A stretch of DNA of 61,457 nt from Flammeovirgaceae bacterium UBA4465 (GTDB taxonomy: Bacteria; Bacteroidota; Bacteroidia; Cytophagales; Cyclobacteriaceae), in the NCBI GenBank assembly GCA_905182375.1, contig CAJJBF010000015.1:1-61457 (forward strand). The letters run 5' to 3'. The notes below the pieces were generated by a model. The model saw only the letters and a list, made by a program, of their open reading frames with translations. It was not told where the DNA came from and searched no databases. Of the stretch, positions 19,601 to 29,894 are shown piece after piece; position 1 is the stretch's first letter; each line of letters opens with the position of its first letter. Position numbers and translations under genes: made by a program.

Positions 19601-19819
19601 CCGGTTGCTCCAAAATAATATTCATTGACCCGACCCGGACTTCCTGATTGAACTGAGTGATCTTCCCCCTCTATTTGGGCCTAGATTTCGCCATTTATAG
19701 CCTTCATAAAATGAGGGATCGACGGGTTGATTGACCCTTTGAGCCATAGCACCAAACTGATTAAAAAAATGAGCTGATATCAGTAGAACAAGGTAAATGA
19801 AAGGCCTTAATAATTGCAT
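16692..19819 (-). CDS. Secreted BNR/VPS10-like beta-propeller protein, two frameshifts
   Basis: Three frames combine into one protein of about 1,040 aa. It has a signal peptide (from ATG 19819), then repeated Asp-box motifs such as SIDGGKNW, SVDGGNHW, SLDGGDTW, SDDGGWTW, SVNGGKSW and TRNGGKNW, and a helical C-terminal region of about 200 aa. This layout matches the large sortilin/VPS10-like glycosyl-hydrolase-annotated family common in Bacteroidota; substrate unknown. Single extra bases near 19658 (TTCAATCAGG) and near 18729 (CCTAACAGAT) restore the frame. All three parts are otherwise intact, so sequencing error is the simpler explanation. Confidence 0.82.
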
Positions 19820-20390
19820 AGCTATAATTTTAAATAGATAAATATATATTAAGATAAACAAAAAAATAGAGCAAAACAATTTTATAGCATTCCCCTATTT
19901 AATCTGTCTTTTTTACATTATTTATTAAAGATGTTACAGGAGTCACTGCTAATTAATATTATTTAGATGAGTGAAGTAATGTATTTTATTTGTAGATGTT
20001 CTCCGACAGTAAATTTCTAACAGTAAATACCCTCACTTATCTTATTAAGTAAGGGTATTTTTGCTTTAATTTCAGGTAAGGTGATAAGCTAAATGAAAAT
20101 GGATTGTTATTTTACACAGCGTAAAAGCACTGTTTGTTAAAGAGAAAGAACTCATCCATCAAAATTATGCTCTAAAAAAGGCGACCTAATTTATAATAAG
20201 TCCCTTGAAGGAAATCTCTCTATTTCCATTCAGGAGCTATCAAACTTATCACCCTGTAAGTAAGTTGACTTATTCTGTAGTCGATTTAAAAACTACTAAG
20301 GAACCGAGATTAATGAACACGTTAAGAGCAATTCGTCTTGAATGCATCTTTACCAACAAATAGAAAATAAATTACTCCCAAAAAACATTT
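19820..20390. other. Intergenic region, 571 bp
   Basis: AT-rich spacer between the BNR gene start and the end of the M6 protease gene, both on the minus strand. It should hold the BNR promoter. Apart from the hairpin at 20025-20062 I see no conserved element or coding signal. Confidence 0.6.
20025..20062 (-). terminator. Hairpin, probable terminator of the M6 protease gene
   Basis: Arms AAATACCCTCACTTA and TAAGTAAGGGTATTT pair over 14 bp with one mismatch around a 6-nt loop. The T run is better on the plus strand (TATTTTTG), so it may act in both directions; the likely user is the protease gene, which ends at 20391 on the minus strand. Confidence 0.55.
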
Positions 20391-23300
20391 TTATTTTGAA
20401 ATGATTATTCTTTGTGGACTCATCAAATTATTCTTTGATTTTATTAAATAAATTCCTACCGATAATCCCGTCAAATCTACTTGTCCAGCGTCGATATGAA
20501 AATTGAGAACTTTTTTCCCAGATAGATTGAACATTTCCAGTACCTCCACTTCTTTGATATTAGAAGCTTTTATATATATAATGTCTTTAGCTGGATTTGG
20601 ATAAAAAGCAAAAGATATGGATTGCTCCTTTAAATCAATATTTAAAATTTCTTCCTCATAGGTCCAATTGAACTGAGATGCTGCAGTATTGCTATTACCT
20701 GCCACATCTACAAAAGTGCCTGCTGCTATATCAATAGTGGTAGCCCCATCAACTGATGGGGTAAAAGTAGCCGCATAAACTAAAGCACTAGTTGCCAAAA
20801 AGCTACCTATGGTGCCTCCCGTGACGGTGACATCATCGACTGTGAAGTCTTCAGTTTCTTCGCTACTTGTAAAGGTTAGGGTTAAAATAGCCTCACTAGA
20901 TGTCGTCCCTTGTGCAACCGAACCCTCACTATTTGCAGCGGTGATCTCCATGGTAGGTGAAGTGGCATCATAAGTCCAATTGAACTGAGATACTCCCGTA
21001 TTGCTATTACCTGCTGCATCTACAAAAGTGCCCGCTGCCACATCAATAGTAGTGGCCCCATCAATTGATGGGATAAAAGTAGCCGTATAAACTAAAGCAT
21101 TGGTAGTGGAAAAGCTACTTATGGTACCTCCAGTGACGGTGATATCATCAATTGTAAAGTCTTCAGTTTCCTCACTGCTCGTAAAAGTTATGGTTAAATT
21201 AGGGTCATTAGATGTGGTACCTTGAGCCATCACTCCCTCAGTATTCGCAGCGGAAATTTCAATAGTAGGTAAAGTACCATCATAAGTCCAATTAAACTGC
21301 GATGCTGCCGTATTACTATTACCTGCTGCATCTACGAAAGCATCTGCTGCCACATCAATAGTGGTAATTCCATCAGCTGATGGGGTAAAAGTAGCTATGT
21401 AGACTGAAGCGCTCGTTGCCGAAAAACTACTAATGATTCCTCCAGTCACAACAATATCATCAGCTGTAAAATCTGTAGTTCCTTGACTAGCTGTAAAAGT
21501 AAGTACTAAGGAATCATCATTAGATACTATATAATTAGCTACAGCACCTGTACTGCTTGCAGCGGTGATGGTCATACTTAATGGGGGGCAAGCATCCCAC
21601 AATACCGTACCTTCCCCATACAATTGCCTTTCTGTTTGACCCGTCACTTGTAGGCTTCTGAAATAATGATTGCTCGTAAAAATAGTAGCCGAGTCCAAAA
21701 CATTACAGGAAGTCTCACCAAAACCTTCATAGGCAGTACCCGAAACAAAAGCTACCCCTGTCAAAAAAATAAATTTATAATCGCCTCTTCCCATACTAAC
21801 CGTATCAGTCCAAATACCATCATCATCGGCATCTGTCATGGCATTGCAATTTGCACAATAATTGTCCCATTCACCATAAATATAAGGTGGCGTTTGAGCG
21901 CCCGCATAATTGGAAAGATCTAGAGAAAATATTACGTCAACCGGATCATATCTCTCATCTCCACCACTAACATTGAAATTAACTATCCCACTCTCCTCGC
22001 TGATACCTGTAATTTCGATTCCTGAGGCGGCTAGGTTATAAGTTTTTGAATTAGGTGAGGTAGCATCTGTGAATGAAGTATTTTCGGAGCTTCCTGGGAA
22101 AAGATCTCCATCATCAGCAGCACCCTCTTCAGAATATAAATGCCCCAGACCGTCCGCTTGTTCCAAATCCACCAATCTGTGATCCTCACTAGCATTATCA
22201 GAATTATCACTTACTCTCTGGTTACCATCAATATGCCAAATAGCTAATCCACTCCCTTTTAAAAAAGTATCTTGACCACTTTTTTGCCTATTCTCAAGAA
22301 GAAAATATTCTCCTGGGATAGCGGTATTCACCTTATAAACAGCTGTACTTATTGTTGATGCAGCCAATGAATAAGAACCACTTGATATCTTTTCTGGAAT
22401 GATCCACCCCAAAGTAACTCGACTCCAAGCAGACATAAATCCAGGCACTTTTTCATCACCTAGCCAGGTTCCGCCAGCCATCAACCCCCAACTACCTATA
22501 CCGGCAGAACTATAATCTATATCGTATAAATCAGGTAAATTCAATCCATGACCAAATTCATGGCAGAAAACACCTATGCCAACCATCCCTCCAGATCCAT
22601 TATTAGAATATACACGTCTTTCTGGATTCACCATATAATCATTAATAACGATGCCATCATATATTATGCCATATTCACTACCTAGTGCTGATCGGTGACT
22701 CCAAATATAATCTTCTTGGCTCCCCTCTTCAGCACCTTGCCCTGCATGAACTAAAATAATTCCATCTATGCTGCCATCCTTATCATTGTCATAGATAGAA
22801 AAATCAATACCCGCTGCCTCTGCCGCATCGACTGCCTCACGGACCAAACCTTTCGTCCTATCATAACCATTTTTCTTACCATAATATACATAAGAACTGT
22901 CCGCTCTATACCATCCCACCACATCTGCATTTACATCTAGCTTGTTATCTGACACCTTAAGATAGTAATCTCTGAAACTCCCCGTACTGTTGTAATCTTC
23001 CTGATTCATGAAATTTTCAAATTCTGCAACGGTATGTGTTCCCTCTAAGTCTGGGTAATCAATTAATAAAACCAATACTTTATGAGTCCCTTGTGTCGGA
23101 AAAGCTAAATTAATTTCTGAATTGTTGGACGCAGATGTACCCGTTATACGGGCACTTGATAATTCTTCGGCAGTAATAGTTGATCGGAGATGCTTCGCCT
23201 GTTTATCAAGAAAATTTTGCTTGTCCATATTGTTCTTATCCTCTTGAACTAAAAAACCAGAGGGAAGCAATCGATTGTTGTCCTTTTGTGCATATTCATA

Positions 23301-23519
23301 AACCCCATCTATATTTTTTACTATACTGTACCCATCCAAAGTTTCGGTCCAGGAGTTCTTCATACTGCCCTTGCCTATAATACTAATTTTAGTACCGTCA
23401 GGCTGGGTGATATCAATCGCATGGGGTGAAGCGGGACAATCTGAAACAGGAATTTGTGCCTTAATTTCAGACATAAATACAAAAGAAAGTAACGCGAAAG
23501 TGGTGAGGAAGGTTTTCAT
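20391..23519 (-). CDS. M6-family metalloprotease with Ig-like repeats and a type IX sorting domain
   Basis: A 1,042-aa secreted zinc protease. A signal peptide (residues 1-21) is followed by a propeptide and an M6 (immune inhibitor A-like) catalytic domain with the zinc motif HEFGHGLNLPD (His320, Glu321, His324, Asp330). After a short domain around 530-640 come three consecutive Ig-like repeats of about 104 aa (roughly 650-960), each ending in AAGNSN..SQFNWTYD. The last 75 residues (FAFYPNPAKD...GIYLIKS) are a type IX secretion sorting domain. It is expected to be exported through the T9SS and anchored or released at the cell surface. Start is the first ATG with a good signal peptide. Confidence 0.92.
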   Translation of the reverse strand: MKTFLTTFALLSFVFMSEIKAQIPVSDCPASPHAIDITQPDGTKISIIGKGSMKNSWTETLDGYSIVKNIDGVYEYAQKDNNRLLPSGFLVQEDKNNMDKQNFLDKQAKHLRSTITAEELSSARITGTSASNNSEINLAFPTQGTHKVLVLLIDYPDLEGTHTVAEFENFMNQEDYNSTGSFRDYYLKVSDNKLDVNADVVGWYRADSSYVYYGKKNGYDRTKGLVREAVDAAEAAGIDFSIYDNDKDGSIDGIILVHAGQGAEEGSQEDYIWSHRSALGSEYGIIYDGIVINDYMVNPERRVYSNNGSGGMVGIGVFCHEFGHGLNLPDLYDIDYSSAGIGSWGLMAGGTWLGDEKVPGFMSAWSRVTLGWIIPEKISSGSYSLAASTISTAVYKVNTAIPGEYFLLENRQKSGQDTFLKGSGLAIWHIDGNQRVSDNSDNASEDHRLVDLEQADGLGHLYSEEGAADDGDLFPGSSENTSFTDATSPNSKTYNLAASGIEITGISEESGIVNFNVSGGDERYDPVDVIFSLDLSNYAGAQTPPYIYGEWDNYCANCNAMTDADDDGIWTDTVSMGRGDYKFIFLTGVAFVSGTAYEGFGETSCNVLDSATIFTSNHYFRSLQVTGQTERQLYGEGTVLWDACPPLSMTITAASSTGAVANYIVSNDDSLVLTFTASQGTTDFTADDIVVTGGIISSFSATSASVYIATFTPSADGITTIDVAADAFVDAAGNSNTAASQFNWTYDGTLPTIEISAANTEGVMAQGTTSNDPNLTITFTSSEETEDFTIDDITVTGGTISSFSTTNALVYTATFIPSIDGATTIDVAAGTFVDAAGNSNTGVSQFNWTYDATSPTMEITAANSEGSVAQGTTSSEAILTLTFTSSEETEDFTVDDVTVTGGTIGSFLATSALVYAATFTPSVDGATTIDIAAGTFVDVAGNSNTAASQFNWTYEEEILNIDLKEQSISFAFYPNPAKDIIYIKASNIKEVEVLEMFNLSGKKVLNFHIDAGQVDLTGLSVGIYLIKSKNNLMSPQRIIISK
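20655..21580 (-). repeat. Three tandem ~310-bp coding repeats (Ig-like domains)
   Basis: The word CCAATT(G/A)AACTG recurs near 20664, 20973 and 21287, giving a period of about 309-312 bp (103-104 codons). The first two copies are the most alike. They encode the Ig-like modules of the M6 protease. Confidence 0.85.
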
Positions 23520-23771
23520 AAAAGCAGATTTTAAAGAGTTAGATTAAAAAAACTCGATCAATTATTTTGTAACATACTAACATTATTGATAGTCATTTCA
23601 ATAATACTTATTTTTTATTGAAACTTACAACCATCTAAGGATTAGATATGACTTAGAAAATAAATAACTTTATAAAAGTATCCATTTGTATAATTATTGG
23701 CGTGAAATAAAATGATTTCTCTAGATTAGTCTTCCGTGATTCATCCTTTTAAAAGTTAAAATTATTTTACC

Positions 23772-25223
23772 ATGAAAAAGCACTTTATACATTTCCTTTG
23801 TTTTTTATTGATTTTATCGCCTATTTTGGCTCAAAAAATCAGCAAAGATAAAAAAGCGATCATCGTCGCCTTAGACCAAAAAGAAGCTTTTTATCAAAAG
23901 ACCGCGTTAACCATATGGAATTATGCAGAGATAGGTTATCAAGAATATAAAAGCTCTCAACTCCTTCAAGATATACTAAAAAATGAAAGTTTCGCCCTCG
24001 AAGTGGGTGTAGCAGGGCTACCTACAGGGTTTATCGCTTCCTATGGTTCAGGAAAACCGGTCATCAGTATGTTGGCTGAATTTGACGCGCTTCCTGGAGT
24101 ATCTCAAGAAGCCGTTCCTTTTAGAAAAGAAAGAGCAGACGGCCATTTATCAGGACATGCTTGTGGTCATCACCTGTTCGGTACAGGTATTGTTTCGGCA
24201 GCGATAGAAGTAAAAAATTGGATGCAAAATAATAAAATAAAGGGTACACTTCGCATCCATGGCACCCCTGCGGAAGAAGGTGGGTCTGGCAAAGTTTATA
24301 TGGCCCGTGAAGGTTTATTTGATGATGTAGATATGTCGATGTATTGGCATGCCGGCAATCAAAACTCGGTTCGAGTGGCATCCAACCTCGCCATTGCCTC
24401 GGTTAAGTATCGATTCAAAGGCATATCGACACATGCCGCAGGAGCACCAGAGCGAGGAAGAAGCGCTTTAGATGGCGTAGAAGTCATGAATTATATGATG
24501 AATATGATGCGTGAACATATACCCTCAGCCAGTCGAATACACTATGTCATTACCAAGGGAGGAGAAGCTCCTAATGTTGTACCTGCCCATGCTGAAGTCT
24601 ATTATTTTTTTAGACATCCTGACATGCGTGTGGTAAAAGATCTTTTGGATAGATCCATAAAGGCAGCTGAGGGCGCTGCAATGGGTACAGGTACTTCTAT
24701 GACTTATGAAATGACCGGTGGCTCGTTCAATATTCTACCCAATAAAATATTATCTGAAGTTGTCCATGCTAATCTGGAGATGGTGGGCGGCGTGGACTAT
24801 ACCGAAGCAGAGCATCTTTTTGCTGAAACACTGATGACTACCTTTAATTCTGAGGGTCTCTCTCCGGAAATGGCTGCTTCAGTAGCGCCCTTCTCCATTT
24901 CAGAAATTGCAGGAAATTATTCTACCGATGCAGGTGATGTAAGCTGGATTGTTCCGCTCGTAAGTATGTCTGCAGCGACTTGGCCCCCAGGCACACCCGG
25001 ACATAGCTGGCAAGCAGTAGCGGCAGGAGGAACTTCTATGGGCATCAAAGGAATGACGGTAGCAGCCAAAACTATGGCCATGACGGCTATAGACCTCTTC
25101 GAAAATCCAGCGATCATTGAAAAAGCTAAATTGGAATTATATAAAAGGCGAGGTACACAATTTAAATATGAGCCCATGATTGGTGATCGCGCACCAGCAT
25201 TAGATTATGCTGGGAAACATTAA
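23772..25223 (+). CDS. Exported M20-family amidohydrolase (AbgB-like)
   Basis: A 483-aa metallopeptidase of the M20D/amidohydrolase group with an N-terminal signal peptide (residues 1-20, ending PILAQ). Metal ligands are visible: DALPG, GHACGHHLFG, the EEGGSGK pair of glutamates and a late GTPGHSWQ. The closest characterised relatives hydrolyse aminobenzoyl-glutamate, indole-acetyl amino acids or N-acyl amino acids; the substrate here is unknown. It is a single gene between two minus-strand genes. The signal peptide places it in the periplasm or outside the cell. Confidence 0.88.
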   Translation: MKKHFIHFLCFLLILSPILAQKISKDKKAIIVALDQKEAFYQKTALTIWNYAEIGYQEYKSSQLLQDILKNESFALEVGVAGLPTGFIASYGSGKPVISMLAEFDALPGVSQEAVPFRKERADGHLSGHACGHHLFGTGIVSAAIEVKNWMQNNKIKGTLRIHGTPAEEGGSGKVYMAREGLFDDVDMSMYWHAGNQNSVRVASNLAIASVKYRFKGISTHAAGAPERGRSALDGVEVMNYMMNMMREHIPSASRIHYVITKGGEAPNVVPAHAEVYYFFRHPDMRVVKDLLDRSIKAAEGAAMGTGTSMTYEMTGGSFNILPNKILSEVVHANLEMVGGVDYTEAEHLFAETLMTTFNSEGLSPEMAASVAPFSISEIAGNYSTDAGDVSWIVPLVSMSAATWPPGTPGHSWQAVAAGGTSMGIKGMTVAAKTMAMTAIDLFENPAIIEKAKLELYKRRGTQFKYEPMIGDRAPALDYAGKH

Positions 25224-25343
25224 AAAAACTGATCTACGTTTTTAACAATAGTTATTCTTGTAAGAGTAACCTTCAGAAAAACCTCCTTCAGATACCCACG
25301 TACAAGAGGACTATTTAAATACAATACACCAAAATGGATCATC

Positions 25344-27291
25344 TTAAAAATAATACCTTTTAAAGGCCTCAATAGCTTCATATTCTGCTAAGCCCAATTG
25401 ATGGTACCTATTGGCTGTTTCTTGATTTCGATCAGCTGCACGCTGCCAAAATTCTCTTTCGTCACTTCCTGGAAAAACAGCCGTATCTTTTTGTGATTGA
25501 TGCTTGAAAATGGCTTTCTTTTTTCTAAGCACCTCACTCGGACTTAAAGGAACAGCCATTTCTATTTCCTCCACTGACCATTCTTGCCATGCTCCTCTAT
25601 ACAACCATAACCAACAATTACTCATGAAAGATGATTTCTTAAGCGATTCTATGGACTTAAAAATAGCATCTAAGCAAACTCGATGAGTTCCATGAGGATC
25701 TGAAAGATCTCCCGCAGCATATATTTGATCTGGTTTAATGGCTGTGATCAACTCTGTTATAATCTCAATATCCGCATCACCAATTGGGTTTTTTTCTATG
25801 GCCCCAGTTTCATAAAAGGGCATGTCAAGGAAATGGACATGCTCATCTGGAATGCCCACATATCTACAAGCGGCTTTCGCTTCGCCCCTGCGAATCAATG
25901 ATTTAATATTTTGTACAATATCAGTATCAATTTCTCCAGACTTTTTATCACTTATGGCTTGAAGAACCTTTTTATACAAGGAGTTAGCCTTTGCCGGCTG
26001 GTCTTCATAATTATTCTTTAGATCTACATAAAAATCTGCAAAACGAACAACTTCTTCATCAAAGACGGCAATATTTCCGGAGGTTTGATAGGCGACATGA
26101 ACCTCATGTCCTTGATCAACCAAGCGTAAAAATGTTCCTCCCATAGAAATAACATCGTCATCGGGATGTGGGCTGAAAATAATGACCTTCTTTTTGGCAG
26201 GAAGCGCTCTCTCAGGTCTGTAAGTATCATCCACGTCTGGTTTACCCCCGGGCCAACCCGTTATCGTATGCTGGAGCTTATTAAATATCTTAATGTTGAT
26301 ATTATATGCCGTATCGTTTTCTATAATCAAATCACCCATCCCATGGTCACTGTAATCTCGAGCGGTCAATTTCAAAATAGGCTTTTGTTAACGTTTCACA
26401 CAACCAGATCACCGCTCGTTTCGTTAATTCAGGGTTCCAATCTATAACACCCAGAGTCCATGGGATTTTTCTTCGCGATAATTCAGATCCTGCTGCTGCA
26501 TCTAAAATAAAGGATGTATTGGGGTGAAATTGTAAATAGCTTGCGGGAACGTTGTCTGATGGTGAGTTTTCAATCGCTTGAGCTACAATGCCTGCTTTGG
26601 TCTCGCCCCAAGCCATAATGATGATACGCCGGGCTTTCATAATAGTCCCTACGCCCATCGTTATAGCTTTAATGGGTACATTTTCTTCACCAAAAAAATC
26701 ACTAGCCGCATCCATTCGAGTAATCGAATCTAAGTTTACCAATCGCGTCATCGATTGAGATGAAGATCCTGGTTCGTTAAACCCGATATGACCCGTCCGT
26801 CCAATACCCAAAATTTGAATATCCAAACCACCATACTTATCTATTTCCTCCTCATAACTGAAGCAAAAATCACCGACTGATGTTTTGCTCAGTGTACCCT
26901 CCGGTATGTGAATATTTTCAGGTTTTATATCAATATGATCAAAAAGCTGTTCATGCATGAACTTCACATAGCTCTGCAGAGCATTGGGATCCATAGGATA
27001 ATATTCATCCAAATTAAAAGTAATCACATTTTCAAAACTTAAACCTTCTTCTTTATGCAGCCTGACTAACTCTTTGTAAACACTTTTAGGAGAAGATCCT
27101 GTCGCCAATCCCAATACACAAAACTCATCCAGCGATTGCTTTTCTCTTATCATATCAGCTATTTCAACCGCTATGGCTGTAGAGGCGGAAAATGAAGTTT
27201 CATACAACTGTGTATGAATTTTCTCTTTTTTGGTGAAAGGTGATGCCTCCCATTTTTCTTTGGTCAAAACCTTGTTACTCATTTTTTTCAA
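25344..27291 (-). CDS. nagB: Glucosamine-6-phosphate deaminase with PIG-L domain, frameshift near 26376
   Basis: In Bacteroidota a long NagB (about 640 aa) carries a C-terminal PIG-L/LmbE deacetylase-like domain. Here the same two parts lie in different frames. The NagB part (27291-26347) has GLATGSSPKSVY, NLDEYYPM and GRTGHIGFNEPGSS. The PIG-L part (to 25344) has FSPHPDDDVISMGG and DPHGTHR. Dropping one T from the TATTTTG near 26376 rejoins AYLKLTARDYSDHG in frame. NagB converts glucosamine-6-phosphate to fructose-6-phosphate and ammonia; the PIG-L part may deacetylate. The ROK kinase gene lies just upstream and is probably co-transcribed. Confidence 0.88.
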
Positions 27292-27335
27292 ATAAAGGTG
27301 AATACATTTTTTTTTTAAATTTAGGCTTCATTATT

Positions 27336-28274
27336 CTACATCAGGGCAGAAGCGCCTAAAATAGCCCCCTCATGATCATCAAATTTCGATTTTTCAATCG
27401 TTATCTGATCGGGATAAACATTCAATAGATGATGATAGAAGGATTGACGTGTGGGTGCCAATAGCAGCTGATCTGCATGCGTAACCCCTCCCGCCAAATA
27501 AATATGCTGAGGATTGAATAAAGCGACCATATTGGCCAATGCCTTACCAAGGATTTCACCCGTTAAGATCAAGGCTCTTTTGGCAATTTCGTCTCCAGAC
27601 AATGCCAATTCAGTAATCATTTTAGCATTTAAATGTGACATGGGTAGATCTAATAATGAACCTTTGTAACTATTGAATTCAGCTATTAATGAGGTCACTG
27701 TCCGAATCATACCCGTTGCAGAGACATAAGTCTCAAGACATCCCTTTCTACCACAAGAACAAGATCTTCCAGAATCCTTTACTATTACATGCCCTAATTC
27801 TCCAGCAAAACCTTCCTTGCCCTTCAACAAACTCCCATTACAACAGATGCCTGCTCCGACACCCGTGCCCAGGGTTACCACAAAAAAATCTGACAACAAA
27901 GCATCATCAAAATGCTGATGGGCAAGAACTAAGAGATTGGCGTCATTGGTTAGCTTGACCGGAACCGAAAATGCCTCACTCAGCACTTGGATGATATCTA
28001 AAGAACCGTCCCAGTTAAGATTGGCAGCATAGGTTATGGTTTGGTTTTGCTCGTTGACACTTGGTGCTCCCATTCCTATCCCCAAAAATCCTTCCGTATC
28101 ATCGCTGATCATAGTTTTGATCACGCCTATCAAATGTTCAAGAAAAGTAGTAGCATTCCCATAGTCAGCGGTCTTCAACATCTGATTTTTTAGGACTTCT
28201 CCCGATGCACTTATTTGACCAATCCGAGTATGGGTTCCTCCCACATCAATACCTATCACATATTTATTCAACAT
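27336..28274 (-). CDS. ROK-family sugar kinase
   Basis: A 312-aa ROK protein. The ATP site is IGIDVGGTHTRIGQI (residues 7-21). The signature zinc region is GHVIVKD..SCSCGRKGCLETY, with all three Cys and the His present, and GTGVGAGI is also seen. No N-terminal DNA-binding domain, so it is a kinase rather than a repressor. Next to nagB (44 bp gap) it probably phosphorylates glucose, N-acetylglucosamine or glucosamine feeding amino-sugar catabolism. This substrate guess is from context. An upstream regulator in the same direction is not present. Confidence 0.9.
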   Translation of the reverse strand: MLNKYVIGIDVGGTHTRIGQISASGEVLKNQMLKTADYGNATTFLEHLIGVIKTMISDDTEGFLGIGMGAPSVNEQNQTITYAANLNWDGSLDIIQVLSEAFSVPVKLTNDANLLVLAHQHFDDALLSDFFVVTLGTGVGAGICCNGSLLKGKEGFAGELGHVIVKDSGRSCSCGRKGCLETYVSATGMIRTVTSLIAEFNSYKGSLLDLPMSHLNAKMITELALSGDEIAKRALILTGEILGKALANMVALFNPQHIYLAGGVTHADQLLLAPTRQSFYHHLLNVYPDQITIEKSKFDDHEGAILGASALM

Positions 28275-28456
28275 TTATTTTCTTATTTGAGCATGATAGA
28301 TTTTGTTAACGAACATTTCATGGTTCGCATAGTTATAAAATCTTATCAAAAATAAGTCAAAAAATAAAAACTTAATTAAATAAATTATACCAACAACAAT
28401 ATTTATATTACCAACTACAAATTATAAGTTTAACAGTTTATTTTAACTATTTGTAT

Positions 28457-29161
28457 ATGATAAATGGCATAATCATTGGAAATGATGAAATAAAAAGGAC
28501 CTACCTCATCCATTTGATCGATCAATATTCAGATTTAGATATTATAGAAAATACAGATTCATTAAAAAATTTACAAAATAGCATTCAAAACTATTCCATT
28601 GATTTCATTTTTCTATTTGATGATTTTGATGAGATTGACGTATTTGACTTAGTCAATTGCTGGCATTCAGAAATCGGAGTTATTATGATTTCAAAGACAC
28701 CAGAATTAGCGGCGAAATGCTATGCATATCGCAATATCATAGACTTCTTGACACTCCCTCTTGACGCCGCAAGGTTCATGAAATCAGTTGCTAAAATTTA
28801 TTCTACTCAGCCATTGAAATCGACCTTAACAGCCGAGGCATCTCAGGAAGATCACCTATTTGTAAAGACAAACAAAAAGCTTAAGCGAATCAACTATAGT
28901 GATATATTGTTTATTGAGGGATTAAAGGATTATATTTTAATAAAGACTTTGTATGAAGAATATGTTGTTCATGCAAATATTGGAAATTTTACCAACCATT
29001 TGCCCCGAGATAGATTTATGAGAATACATAAGAGCTATACCATAGCCATAGGTCATATTAAAACGGTCACCTCAAATGAAATGGAGATTGGGCCTCATCT
29101 TATCCCTATAGGTCGTTCCTATCAAGAGAAAACTTTATCCCTATTAAATATAAAAAAATAA
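28457..29161 (+). CDS. LytTR-family regulator with degenerate receiver domain
   Basis: A 234-aa response-regulator-like protein. Residues 1-115 resemble a receiver fold, but the phospho-acceptor region reads DFIFLFDDFDEID rather than D[LI]IFLDIQMP, and the usual KP near the end is replaced by LTLP. The C-terminal 100 residues are a LytTR DNA-binding domain (FVKTNKKLKRINYSDILFIE, RFMRIHKSYTI, IPIGRSYQE). It may work without phosphorylation. I chose ATG 28457; a TTG two codons earlier is possible. There is no cognate histidine kinase beside it. It is the only plus-strand gene in this stretch and ends at a shared terminator. Confidence 0.85.
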   Translation: MINGIIIGNDEIKRTYLIHLIDQYSDLDIIENTDSLKNLQNSIQNYSIDFIFLFDDFDEIDVFDLVNCWHSEIGVIMISKTPELAAKCYAYRNIIDFLTLPLDAARFMKSVAKIYSTQPLKSTLTAEASQEDHLFVKTNKKLKRINYSDILFIEGLKDYILIKTLYEEYVVHANIGNFTNHLPRDRFMRIHKSYTIAIGHIKTVTSNEMEIGPHLIPIGRSYQEKTLSLLNIKK

Positions 29162-29216
29162 AAGATGATTCAATAACAACGGTGTCATCAACCTATAATT
29201 GTAAATCGTAGTCCAT

Positions 29217-29252
29217 AAAAAAAGCCATTCAAATTAATTGAATGGCTTTTCT
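29217..29252. terminator. Bidirectional terminator between the LytTR gene and rplT
   Basis: Perfect stem GCCATTCAA/TTGAATGGC (29224-29246) around a 5-nt loop, extended by AAAA/TTTT pairs and flanked by A and T runs on both sides. It serves two converging genes. Confidence 0.93.
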
Positions 29253-29269
29253 ATACTTTTCTTTCAGAA

Positions 29270-29614
29270 TTATTTTTTGGCTGTTTCGACGATCGCCTTG
29301 AAAGCTTCTTCATTGTTCATGGCCAAATCAGCAAGTACCTTTCTATTGATTTCGATACTCTTCTTCTTAAGTAATCCCATAAATTTAGAATAACTCAAGT
29401 CATATTGTCTTGCACCTGCATTGATACGCTGTATCCACAAGGCTCTAAACTCTCTCTTTTTAACTTTTCTATCTCGATAAGCATATTGCCATCCTCTTTC
29501 AATGGCGTTCTTTGCTACCGTCCAGACATTTTTCCTTCTGCCAAAATAACCTTTGGCATACTTCATCATTTTTGTTCTTCTTGCCTTTGAGGCTACATGA
29601 TTAACTGATCTCAT
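29270..29614 (-). CDS. rplT: 50S ribosomal protein L20
   Basis: A 114-aa ribosomal protein with the characteristic basic N-terminus ([20 protein letters not shown]) and the block [21 protein letters not shown]20 is needed for early 50S assembly and in other bacteria represses its own operon. It is last in thrS-infC-rpmI-rplT; the gap to rpmI is 74 bp, which is enough for a regulatory structure, though I did not identify one. The gene ends at a bidirectional terminator. Confidence 0.98.
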   Translation of the reverse strand: MRSVNHVASKARRTKMMKYAKGYFGRRKNVWTVAKNAIERGWQYAYRDRKVKKREFRALWIQRINAGARQYDLSYSKFMGLLKKKSIEINRKVLADLAMNNEEAFKAIVETAKK

Positions 29615-29688
29615 TTTATCTATTTATTTTTAACAATTGGTGGTAACGTACACTTAAAACCAATCATTGGGTTATACATTTGAACCTA

Positions 29689-29883
29689 TCAGATATGCAA
29701 CATTAATTTTACGTTGTTTTCATCTGCTTTATGAACCAAACCTGCTTGTGTAAGATTGCGTTTTTGCTTGGTTTCTTTTTTAGTCAAAATATGACTCTTA
29801 AAAGCGTGCTTACGTTTGATTTTTCCTGAACCGGTCAGTTTAAATCTCTTTTTTGCACTTGAATTTGTTTTTACTTTAGGCAT
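29689..29883 (-). CDS. rpmI: 50S ribosomal protein L35
   Basis: A 64-aa ribosomal protein: [20 protein letters not shown] at the N-terminus, then [14 protein letters not shown], the standard L35 pattern, very basic. It starts 11 bp after the infC stop and belongs to the translation-factor operon. Confidence 0.98.
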   Translation of the reverse strand: MPKVKTNSSAKKRFKLTGSGKIKRKHAFKSHILTKKETKQKRNLTQAGLVHKADENNVKLMLHI

Positions 29884-29894
29884 TATTTAATCGT

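Noticed and set aside
25224..25343. Hairpin GTTATTCT/AGAGTAAC as a terminator after the M20 gene
   Set aside because: The stem is weak and lacks a following T run.
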